A DNA stretch of 64,000 nt, taken from NCBI GenBank assembly GCA_020226215.1, contig CM035236.1:50901057-50965056 (forward strand), given 5' to 3'. This DNA is from Sindora glabra. Taxonomy: Eukaryota; Streptophyta; Magnoliopsida; Fabales; Fabaceae. The notes under the pieces were generated by a model. The model was not told the origin of the DNA. It searched no databases and was given only the letters and a program-made list of their open reading frames with translations. The translations under genes and the position numbers were made by a program. Positions 47,176 to 58,016 of this stretch are shown in pieces (the stretch's first letter is position 1; each line of letters opens with the position of its first letter).

Positions 47176-48978
47176 AGTAATTAATTAGAATGCATTGTTA
47201 CCTTAGCCATGTAAAATAACATGAAAATGGCATTTTTTATATATTGTGTGGTACTTTTATAGTTTATGTTAAATTGTGAAACCTCCATTTTATTATTTTA
47301 AGTGGATAATCAATATGATACTAGTAAAAATAATACTATGAAGTATTAGAATGTTCGATCATGGTACATAAAGTATAATCATTTCATGAAAATCAAATCT
47401 TGGTATTTGAAGTTGTAATAATTAGGTAAAAAGAGAATACACCAACTTGTTTATAATTTATTGTTAGAACTTACCAATAGGAAAATGAAGGAGATTGATA
47501 ATCTAAAATGGTGATGTTCAAACGAAACTGAGAAAACTATATTGTATTCATGACTTGTTACTATATATTGTGAAATAGGAAAAAAATGGAAGATTAAAGG
47601 AAAACATTTGGAAATCTTCAAAGCCGTGATATGATTTCAAGTGAGTATGTATCTCACTACTATACTTATTTTAAATTTAGATATTGTGAATTATATTTTT
47701 TCTATTGATAAATTAAGATTTTTTTTTTTTGAGTTCAAACACGACTAGTAAGGAATGATCATACATGATATAAGTATAAATGTTTGATTGTGTGAATATG
47801 ATAGTTTATGTTTGGAAAGTATGATTATGGTAATCATGATTATTGATAGAGTTTGAATAAAGGTTAATGAAACAAAGTGCGCAGAAATATAATCGTGGTT
47901 TAGTATCTATAACACGTACATATTATGATGTTAATAGTGTGCTACACTAGGCTTGATATTATTCAGTAATAGATTAATGCTCTTGCATTAAAAGTCTTGT
48001 GGATCATTATGATATGAGAGTTGAGCTCTCTTGTGGATATTAGATATTGATTGATTGATTGATTGATTGTAATAAATCATGTCATATTATATTATATACC
48101 TTGTTTACTCACAATTGTCCACGTAAACTTATATTGAAGCTGATGATGTAACTAAAGTAAAGCTCTATTGAATTTACTACATCATGAATTGAGTTTTATG
48201 AGATGTTGGAAAATTGTAAATGGTGTTGAATAATGTGAAAGCTGGATGGAGAATTCTCGGTAAATCAGTAAAAAGAATATGAAATTGATTTAAGAGTCGG
48301 ATGAAAAGTTTCTGACGAACAGTTGAGAAGAGCAAAGGATCAAACTTCATATTATCAAATAGCTATATGTATGTTTACTGTATTTAAATATATGACATCA
48401 TGTGATTGTTTGTGATTGACTTGTATTAATGAGGTGATTATGATAATCTATTTATATTTGAGCCTTAATAGCTATTTGTATGTGATGCCTACTCGAAATA
48501 GGTAGTATATGATTTTAATTTTAATAGAAAGTTAGGGTTCCTATGGTTGTACTATGAGAAATAGAGTTTATCTCATTTGTAAGTGAAATTCTATTTCAGG
48601 AGATGGTTTTATATATTTCAAAAATCCAGAAAATGGTTTACTATTATTTTTTTTATATCTACATTGATTACCTGCAAGATAGTAGTAGTTATATGCTCAC
48701 TGAATTCTCGTAACTCATTCTATTGTATTTTAAATGTTTCAAGTTAAGACTTGAGTTTGCTACATCTATGGAGCATCAAGATTGCCTTATTTGAAAAATT
48801 TAACAGTTGGAAATAAAAATTGTTAATTTATATAGTGTTAATTTATTGCATGTGTGTAAATTTGAACCTATGTTGTATTGTGTGTATGTGTAATTGTTGT
48901 CATGTAAAAAAAAATTTGTTAAGGCTTGTGGAAATCAATTACAAGATCCACGCCTGTCATGATAAAAAATGGGTCGTG

Positions 48979-51798
48979 ATGAAGAAAATAACATTTATTG
49001 GATGCAAGAAGTGATGTCATTAGATTTTTTAAAAGCATATGGTCATGATGAAGGAATATTTGAAAAGATTTAGTGAGATATTAGTAGATTTTATTGGATT
49101 TTGCAAGATAAGAAAGAAAGAATAAAGATTTAGTGAAGATATGCTTCATAGAAGGCAAAAATGTGTGAATACATGGAGACCAAGTTTTGATCATGCAAGT
49201 GATGACATAATAGGCTTCTTATTTTTTCTATAAATAGATGTGGTCTTGTACTTCATTTTGCATAACAAACTTGAGAAAAAAAATAATAAGCCATGATAGT
49301 AAGTGAGAAAAGAGTAATAAAGTGTTTTACCTTTTTTTATGCATTCTTCATCTTTCTTCATACTTCTTTGAGAAAGTTCTTGGGAGTTTTTAGTAAGTAT
49401 TTAGAGTTTTACTTGAGTTTCTTGAAAAAAAGAAAAAGAAAACTCTTGATCTTTGAAGAGGAAGATAAAAGGATTATCTTTTTAGTAGTTTAATTTCCTT
49501 TTATGGTTCTTTTACAAAGTTCTTTACTAATTTCATAATGTTTTTAGATAGGGGAACTTGAATCCATAGATATGTAAAATAAATGAGCAAACTTTCAAAG
49601 TGTGAGTGAAAACTTACCTATATTTTTCTAAGTTTTTTTTTAGAAAGTCTTATATATATGAGATATATGTGTGTTTTTGCTGATATGTTAAGGTCATGAT
49701 TTTCATGGTAGATCTTATTCTTTCTAAATTCAGAAAGGTGTTTTCTTTAAGAAAAACGTAAGATATCATTTTGAACTAAAAAAAAAGTTGGATCTTAAAA
49801 AAGCTATAATGGATCTTCCTTTCTATAAGTTTATAAAAATGTTTTCCAAAAGAAAGACACAAGTTATTATTTTTTAAAACTTAAAAAGTATGGATTTTTA
49901 AAGGGATGTTTTATTTTTTAACTTTAGAAAAGAAAGTGTTTTGGAGAGTTTATTTTTTAAAAGACATCCTATATTTTGAAAAGTTTTAATTTTTGGAAAC
50001 CTCCTATGTTTTAGGAAGTTATGGAATTATCCGATATGTCTAAAAAAACTCCTATGATTTTGAAAGATAAACCTTTGAGAAGGTAAAAAGTGTTTTGAAA
50101 AAGGTTTGATGTTTAAAATATCCTAAAAATACTTCATAATTTGAAAAAGATCATTATATTTTAAAATTTTGGACAATTATCTTTTAAAACATACTTTTAT
50201 ACAAAGAAAGAAGCAAAATTTTTTCTTAGAAACCTTGCATATTTCTTATGGGTTCCACTATGTAACTTTGAGAAAAGTTTTGACTTTTACAAGTTTACAT
50301 GTTTTTAAACCCAACTAGGGATATTAAATTATAGTTACATCAAAATTTTCAAAAAAAATTTCATATTTGAATTCTTGAGTTCTTCATTGTAATCTTGAGA
50401 AAAATTCTATTTTTGAAGGAAAAACTTGTTACACTAACTTCTAAACTTTTTTGAAAATATTAGTACATATGCATTTATACTAAAGTTATCAAAAGCAAAG
50501 ATAATTTGAAAATGAGCTTTATAGCCAATGGTATTGTGTTGAAAAATAGCACCAAAAACTGTATTTTCAAAATGGAAAATTTGTCTCCTTCATAGTGGCT
50601 TTTTAGTAAAATGTTTTGGTTGATTGTGTAAAATGTTTAAAGCAAGAAAATTTTTAAAATATAACATTCAGTGTCTTTTTTTCAAGGATGGAAAATTTTA
50701 CAAAAGTTTGATTTAAATTTTGATATTTCAAAGTAAAGGGTGCATGTTAAAACCTAATGAAGGTTTATGCTTGAATGTAAGTGTATTTGATGTTGAAATA
50801 TGATGAAAGTGTGTAAGCTTGATTATGAATGATAGAACTTGGAAAATCCAATTTATGGCTCCTTAATTTTATGCTAAAAACTGAGTTAAAACCTTATTTT
50901 TTGTGTAATTCTTACTTTAATATAATATAAAATTGCATAGAAATATTGCTTTAGAATTATTTTTGAATATGGAAAGAATATATGTGAAAAATTAAAGTAG
51001 TGTTACATGGTTTTAATCCAAAAACCAGGAGCATGAAGATGTTTTTAATGCATGATTTATGATCGTAATGAAAGAGTTAATGAACTCTTGTGTATGAATA
51101 TGAATGATTTGAGCACTATGATATATAATCTAGCATATGAATGTGAAAGCTTAAATGTTTAATATAATCACTTGAAATGTGATAAGAAGATTATTTTACT
51201 AGATTATTTTGTTGTGAATATGATATTATTTTTGTGATGTTTATAACATGGAAGGTATTCTAACCCTACCTTAATATTGTTTTCAAATTGTGAAAAAGAA
51301 TCTGTAGACTATGTGACTTTCACTTCACTAATGAAAGTGTTTGAAGATCACTAGTTTGTATTCACTAAAAATGCAAAAGCAATTGAAAACTACATGAGTC
51401 TGTCTTCACTAATGGAAGTGTCAGAAGACCATGATTTTATAGTAGCTAAAATAAAAAGTGTAAAAAATCTCAAATGTTAACCTTGCATATTTCTTGCCAT
51501 TTCTATTGTGTGAATATATATGTAATATTTTGTTTGTGATTATGCTCAAAATTATCTTCTATCTAAAATCTCATAAGTGTAGCTTACATAAATTTTAAAT
51601 ATGTTAAATGTTTGGAACATTAATACAAAATTGATAATTTATGTCAATTGATAAATGTCAATTTGCAACAAAACTGACATTTATTTTGACGTAGTAGTGT
51701 TTTTGAAACTATATGAAAACTTAAGATAACAAATGAGAATGTAACTAACATCTAAACATTGCTTGAAAATTTACAACATCAGTTTTATACACAATTAT
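48979..51798. other. AT-rich, no gene recognised
   Basis: Around 49205-49290 TCTATAAATAGATGTGGTCT and a following CTTCATTTTGCATAACAAAC look like a TATA box and start region, possibly of another LTR. The 66-codon ORF at 49293-49493 has no known domain. From about 49500 to 51600 there are only A/T-rich runs. At 51655-51700 TGACATTTATTTTGACGTAG+TAGTG resembles the end region of a CACTA-type element, but no partner end was found. Confidence 0.35.
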
Positions 51799-52025
51799 CA
51801 TATTAAATGAATTTCAAGAGCTTCATTGGAAATTATGAAATCGTAGGTGGTTAATTTTAGTCAATAGTCATCATTTAAAAGGCATTTCAAAAGTTTTATT
51901 GGAAATTGCAAAAGTATAGAACATCGATCCATATTAATAACCATCATTTAAAAGACATTTAAGGAGTCTAGTTGGAAACTATAAGAATATACAATGCTAG
52001 TTTTGTTTAATAATCGACATTTATC
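51799..52025. repeat. 70-73-bp tandem repeat x 3
   Basis: Units start at 51799 (CATATTAAATGAATTTCAAG), 51869 (CATCATTTAAAAGGCATTTC) and 51942 (CATCATTTAAAAGACATTTA) and end before CGACATTTATC at 52015. Each contains TTGGAAATT/TTGGAAACT in the middle. It may be a subterminal repeat of a DNA transposon; LTR A4 lies just downstream. Confidence 0.75.
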
Positions 52026-52933
52026 TTTTTCTTAAAAATTTTTGCCTTAACTTTATCTTTCCATATGATCTTTTTTTACATCTCTCCAATATGCTTTTAA
52101 GTATGATAAGTTTAATACATAATGTTACTACTAATCTTTCAATCCATTTTCATTGAAAGAGTGTAATGTCCCGAATTTTCAATTCTATTATTTGAATCTT
52201 TAATTTCTGAGGTTGTAGAAACGAAGAGCATGTTTGAATTAGCCTGGTGGGTGAATCTCAAGTTGAAAGGAATTAAGTGTAAGGGTAAATGAAATTTTGA
52301 AGGAAAAGGATAGTAGGGAAAGAATTAATTTTCCTAAATAGTATGAATGATTAAAGGAGGTTGGAAAACCCTAAAAGGGGAGGTTGTCTAAGTCTGATAG
52401 TGTAAGGAATTTTAAATAGACAGAAACCCTATGGACAAATTTGCAAAAGTGTAGAATCGGGTGTGGTTAAAGTGAAAATAATTAAGGATTTGGGATCTAA
52501 TATGAATAACTAAGAGTTTGGGGTGCAATATGTGATTTTAATTAGTGTGACCAATGGATTTATGACAAGTGTCATTATTAGAAAAATAATGGCAAGAATA
52601 GCCTTACTTTTGGTGAAAAAAAGGACTAAAATACCCTTGGGAACCTCAAAAAAGACCAAAATGCCCCTAGAGCTTCATGAAGACTCTCCTCTCTTCTCCA
52701 CTTTTCTAAAAGCTGCAGAAAATCTCCATGAAAGCTCCAAAACGTGCAAGAGAGAGAGAGAAAGTTTCTTTTGAGTTTTTCACCCAAAAATACCAAGATT
52801 CAAGCTAAGGTGTAGAAGGGAAAATTGCTCCTCTCATCAAGCTCTATCTATTGGTGTCTCTAGATTGAAGAAAAGCTCAAGTTTGATCAAGTTTGGGGAG
52901 CTCCAAGTGAGGATTTTCAAGTTGCACTAAGAG

Positions 52934-54007
52934 GTAAAAATGTTCTCCTCTAAGAGCTCTTTAATGTACTCTTCTTAGTTTCTTGAAATCTTGAGGTTGG
53001 TGTGGTTAAGGGTGATTGAACATGGAGTTTAGGATGATTTGAATATGTTTAATGGTGTTTTAGATGTTGTTATGTTAAGCTATGGCTTTGTTTTGGTGTG
53101 AAAAGAGCAAGAAACATGATGAACACATTTGGGTTTTAGGGGTATAATGATGCATGTGTAGAGTTGGCATGGTATGTTGGGAACTTGGCTAAAATGATGA
53201 AGTTAGAATAATTTCTATGAAGCCTAAAGCCTATGAAAGATGAAACTTTGAATTGTGAAAGTGTTTATGTGCATTTTTCCTTTTGAGAAGCCAAATCTAT
53301 AGATATGAAAAAGAAGGAAGGAAGGAGTTTTAGCTGTTTATTGTGTTTTCGGAGGATCAGCAAGGTACACGGGGTAGAACACGGCCCGTGTTGTACCCCG
53401 TGTTCTTCGTCGAAGCTGATCAGTGTGTTACACGGGGTGCAACACTCCCCGTGTTTACCTCAGGACTGAAGGGCAGTAAGGTACACGGGGTAGAACACGT
53501 CCCGTGTTCATCCCCGTGTTCTTTGTCGAGTAGCCCAGAAGTGGTCCAGTAAGAAACACGGCCCTGAACACGGGGTAGAACACGGCCCGTGTTGTACCCC
53601 GTGTTCTTCGTCGAAGCTGATCAGTGTGTTACACGGGGTGCAACACTCCCCGTGTTTACCTCAGGACTGAAGGGCAGTAAGGTACACGGGGTAGAACACG
53701 TCCCGTGTTCATCCCCGTGTTCTTTGTCGAGTAGCCCAGAAGTGGTCCAGTAAGAAACACGGCCCTGAACACGGGGTATGGGACCCCCCTGTTCTTTGTT
53801 AAGTGAACTTTTTGGCTTTAATTCTTCATGTTTTGCATGGCTTTATCCCTGGGTCCTTTTCTAATGTTCTTATGTGTCATCACAAGGCTTGAAAACAAGT
53901 ATAGAGCATCTAAGTATGCATTTAATTAAGTGGAGAAAGTAAAGAATACATGAGGATTAGGGAAAGTGATAATGTTCTAATATAAGCTATGATGTGTATT
54001 TGTATAG
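52934..54007 (+). other. candidate leader intron inside LTR A4
   Basis: It begins GTAAAAATGTTCTCC after GCACTAAGAG and ends TTTGTATAG before ACTAAAGAGTG. Joining these two flanks gives exactly the sequence seen in copy A3 at 29970-29991. Confidence 0.5.
53368..53775. repeat. perfect 201-bp tandem duplication with nested palindromes
   Basis: CACGGGGTAGAACACGGCCC at 53368 recurs at 53569, and I can see no difference between the two 201-bp units. Each holds the near-perfect palindrome ACACGGGGTAGAACACGG | CCCGTGTTGTACCCCGTGT plus further arms TACACGGGGTGCAACACTCC and TACACGGGGTAGAACACGTC. The absence of differences indicates a very recent event. Confidence 0.92.
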
Positions 54008-54887
54008 ACTAAAGAGTGACAACTTGCCAACTTGCAAAGGCAAGAGGAAGTATAAAGGAGTTTTTAAGTGAGAGCAAAGGGAACATCACATTGGAAGCTT
54101 GTGAAAGGTAGCTAGCTTCATCCTTAAGCTATTTTCTATTTACATGATTTTCTGTATTTTATGCCATTGTATGGAATGTGTATGGAATTGTTGTGGCACA
54201 ACCCGAGAAGACAGTAGAATACTGTGTTTGGCCTATGGCTCGGGATCCTCAGGTATAATAGTGCATTTGTTGTGTGTGGTACCTTTGGCTCGGGAACCCC
54301 GGGAAGACAGTGTGATACTGTGTTAGGCCTTTGGCTCGGGAACCCCGGGAAGACAGCGTGATGCTGTGTGAGGCCTAGGTATGATTATTTGTGATGGCCA
54401 TCTAGATATTGAGATAAATCCTTGAATGGACTTGATGATTCCTGTGTGAAATGCATATTTCCTACAATGGTATGGCATTGAATATGATGATAATCGATTA
54501 ATTGATTTCGAAACGTATGTTTTATTTGCTTAAGGATCTGGAATGGCTTGAAATGTTTTTATGGCAATAGCTAGCTACTGGGAAACTTTGTTTCTTATGT
54601 TTTATGTTTTGTGACTAACCATTCCAGGTGATGCTTCCAAAGGCTCTCATGATAAAGGGCAATGATGTTAGAAGTTGTGATTAATTGTATAGTTGGTGAT
54701 ATCGTATATGATGGATGTATATTTTGTAAATTGAACTTTTGTATAATTATATGACTTTTGCTCATGTGTATAAAGTACAGAATTTTGAGATTTTCCGTAT
54801 TAGCTTGAGGTAGATGGCGAATGAGTGCGTAATAATCATCTAGTAATTGAGGAATAAGGTGTTAATAAGTAAGGGAGTTACAAAGAG

Positions 54888-55878
54888 TGTACAATAGAAG
54901 AGTCTTAACCTTCATTTCTCTCCCATTATATACTTTCTCATTTTTCATGTAGTAAAAGTGGAATGCAAAAGCTAGTGAATGGAAAAGTTGCTAAACTTTA
55001 ATTCTTCTTTCATCAAGAAAGTGTACAAATGGAGAATCTTAACCTTTAGCTCCCTCCAATTATATACTTTTTTATTTCCTATAGAATATACAAACTAAAG
55101 AAATTTGAGCAATAATGCTAGAGTTTGTATCCAAGATGAAGATTTTAATACATAATAATTTTTTTAATTGTTTTTGTGTATTTATATGTAGACGTGTAAT
55201 TTTTGTTTATTAATGATTTAATATAGTTATTTTGTATAAATTTCTAGAGATATTGTTACTCTTTACTCTTTTATTTGCACTTTCATTATAAATAGAACAA
55301 TGGCAATTAATTCTTTTTAATTTACAAAATTATTTCTCTTTACTCATTTATATGTTATTTTTACTTAAAATTCTATAATAGGCATTTGGATTACATAAAT
55401 TAAAAAAGAGAAGACATATTGAAATAAATATAATATTTAATGTAGAATTGGTTCAAAAATAACATTTTTTTCATATTCAGTTATTTACAAAATATAAATT
55501 GTAATAATACCAAGGAAATGGCAAACATAATGTCATTTTTAGGTTTAACCGACATCTAAGAATATATAACACTAATATGATGATATTTTCTTGAATATAT
55601 GAGGACATCTAAATGACAGACACTTATGAAGAAGTTTAAATGAATGAAATTAAACACTTCTAAATGAATGAATTTATGAAGAAGTTTAAATAAAAGAAAC
55701 TGAAGAAGTCTAATAATATGAATTCCAAGAATAAAAAAAGGAACTTCTACCTTTACTAAAGAGTCCAATGACAAGATTTAAGGCTAAAAGTATTCGAGAA
55801 GGACTCCAAAGGTTGATGGTGAGCTTGGATGCATAAAGAAGCAAAATTGGAAAAGCTTGGAGGGGTTTGGGTTATGTA
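54888..55878. other. AT-rich, nothing recognised
   Basis: Flank of LTR A4. A roughly 30-bp repeat on TTAAACACTTCTAAATGAAT and GAAGAAGTTTAAATGAATGA occurs around 55625-55700. The minus ORF 55556-55774 is a reading of this repeat. Confidence 0.4.
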
Positions 55879-57820
55879 TGATGCACATCGTAACATACTA
55901 AAATTAAATTGAAATCACAAAATTATAGTAAGGATAAATCGAGTTGATCCTACAAATATTAGACTTTAGTTTACTTTTATTTTGGTTATTAAATAAGTAA
56001 GGATTTTTTAATGTAAAAAAATAGAATTATGAGTTGTTTAATTCACATACAAAGTAATTTTTCATAGGAAATTAAACTTCTTAGGAAATAACTTATTATA
56101 TAAACTTCATGGAAAATACTCAAAATTATTTGATTAACAAATAAGAAGTAATACTTCCTAGGAATTAACTTCTTTTAGTTCAACTTTGAATATCCTATAA
56201 AGTTCTAATAAAATGACTACTATATCTTTAATATTATTATAATATAAATTAATAAATTTTAATTATCATTAATTAAATTCAACAAATATAATAGGAAGTA
56301 GAACTTACACAAGGGGAAATAGGTAAGCAACTCCCTATGCTCTATGGAAAGTAGGATTTCCTAAGAAGTCCTATTTTCCTTAATTAGTTAGATAATGACT
56401 AACCAAACAATTTATCTCTTTCTTATTTTCCAAGAAATAGAACTTTCCATACTATTAAAGTGAATCAAATGGCCTCTTAAAGAGCAATAAAAAATAATCT
56501 TATAAATTGAAAATAGAAAATAAAAGTAAAGTTACTCATGACAAGATGAATTCTAGTTTAAAGAATTATATATTAATCTACCGATTTATCATCAACCACA
56601 AAACATAACAATGCTTAATCAACTAATCAATTGATGAAAATAACCCACAACCCATAATTATTCCCAAATTCTCATTTTAATTTGATTGGAATTTACAAAT
56701 TAAAACTAATTAATTAAACTCAATCCTTATTAAGACCCAATTGAACTCAATTAAAATTAAAATAGAGTACATATAAGAGAAATTTAATTAAAATAGACTA
56801 AATAAACCACTGTGCAAATCATAAAGCCTACCTTCTAATTCATCTACCAAATAGAAGCTAATTGAATCAACTCATAACTGTAAAAATAACCCAACCAACC
56901 ACTTTAAGAATAATCACACAAACAATCAACTAACGGATCTTTTATAGAAAACTACCCATGCAATCATTAATAAAAGAGATAAAAAATAAAGACAATTAAT
57001 TAAAATAAAAGATAAAGAAGAAAGTCTGAAAATCAATTAGAAAGAGTATAAAAATCCTTTAAACTAGAAGAAGATATTTTAGCCACTTATAGCTTAAAAG
57101 ATCAAAAGACTAAAAGAAGAAAAACTTTATTTTGTTTATCACCAAATTGCCTCTAGTTAGCAGTATTTTTGCCCTATATATACCTCTTGATTTTGTTTAA
57201 CTAGCTTACAAACACTTAAAGTTGAATTTCAGATAATTGATTGACTATACTTTTCACATTTGGAGCCTTGTAACCCAAGTTATGACCCAAACACCAAAAC
57301 AAGTCCAAAACTATCTAATTCATGTCATTCTTGTTAGGACATGTTTCTTCCTTCAAAACAACATCACTTTGGCTCCAAAAGCTCAAAAACATGTTTCTTA
57401 GGTATTATCTAACCTAAAGCACTATAATTTTATAATTTAGGCTCTTGGAACTCATGTTATGGGCTAAATAATAAAGAAAGGTCAAGTCCATTGTACTAGG
57501 ACAATAACATTGGATCAATTTCAAGGCCAAATTTGACCCATCAAATATCGAGACTAAATCTTCTATAAAACAAGAAAGTTATATATGATTCTCTTATATT
57601 TATATTCATGTAAAGATCATCCCAAATAGAATCCAAGAGCTCATGTTATGGCTAAAAACTTGAAATGATGTCAAATTCTCACAATTAGTCATTGTTTTTC
57701 TATTTAACCCAAAACTCATGATTTATTCAAAAATAAGCCTAAACACATTAAAATAAGTACAATCATGCCTTAAGAGACCTAAATATAAGGAAAAATGAGT
57801 ATGCAATATTATGTATATCA
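55879..57820 (-). repeat. 3' LTR of Athila-like element 3
   Basis: It runs TGATGCACATCGTAACATAC to ATGTATATCA on the plus strand. The first 160 and the later bases align with 63281 onward, for example TTAAATTGAAATCACAAAAT against TTAAACTGAAATCACAAAAC. Removing the nested MITE leaves about 1490 bp. Confidence 0.85.
56030..56476. mobile_element. PIF/Harbinger-type (Tourist-like) MITE
   Basis: A 447-bp insertion in the 3' LTR. The flanks are TTA (56027-56029) and TTA (56477-56479); the sister LTR at about 63424-63435 has the empty site GAATTAAAGAGC with a single TTA. Termini are imperfectly inverted: TGAGTTGTTTAATTCAC on the left, GAGGCCATTTGATTCAC when the right end is reverse-complemented. 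A 3-bp TTA duplication and a TTTGRTTCAC-type terminus are characteristic of Harbinger-derived MITEs. Confidence 0.8.
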
Positions 57821-57835
57821 AATTCTCCCACACTC
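57821..57835 (-). other. polypurine tract of Athila-like element 3
   Basis: Minus-strand GAGTGTGGGAGAATT directly precedes the LTR start TGATATACAT. Confidence 0.75.
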
Positions 57836-58016
57836 AGCATTTGCATATCTTTAAGCAAAACACACTTTATTCAAAGCTAACAACTAAACCAAAAACTAAC
57901 ATTTCATTGAATTCAAGAATGCAAAACCAAAAGTAAGGAGACAATGAAACTTTTAAGAAATATAAGTAATATCCCTAGGAGACTTTTCCTAAAAACTCTA
58001 GTTATTATACAAAAGT

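Larger units (their letters stand above)
45956..48978 (+). mobile_element. LTR of a B-related family (C), boundaries approximate
   Basis: Layout parallels B3. A leader of higher GC is followed by a donor-like CAA|GTGAGTATGTATCTCACT (47641), corresponding to B3's GAG|GTGAGTAGCAACTCACTT. Near the end come TATGCTCACTGAATTC, CTCATTCTATTG, TTTTAAATGTTTCAAG (about 48695-48745), matching B3's ACTCACTGAGTATTTTATG...ACTCACTCC...TTTTACAG, and finally AAGATCCACGCCTGTCATGA and GGGTCGTGATGA (48943-48978), matching B3's final GATCATGAC...GGGTCATGACA. The start of the LTR was not located and no target duplication can be shown. Confidence 0.5.
52162..54882 (+). mobile_element. LTR family A, copy A4 (solo LTR)
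   Basis: It starts TGTAATGTCCCGAATTTTCA and ends AAGTAAGGGAGTTACA; flanks 52157-52161 and 54883-54887 are both AAGAG, a perfect 5-bp duplication. Length is 2721 bp, the longest of the four because of a 201-bp internal duplication. The candidate intron is 52934-54007. CpGs in the palindrome cluster are mostly intact, and it is probably the youngest copy. ORFs at 52523-52774, 53343-53552 and 54144-54326 are inside it and are not conserved as proteins. Confidence 0.92.

Noticed and set aside
53343..53760. Regularly spaced GC-rich palindromic repeats that superficially suggest a CRISPR array
   Set aside because: Plant LTR context, irregular spacing, repeated 'spacers' and a simple 201-bp duplication explain it.
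51655..55560. Possible CACTA-type element with TAGTG end near 51700 and similar words (CGACAT) near 55540
   Set aside because: No matching CACTA terminus or 3-bp duplication was found; similarity is limited to short AT-rich words.
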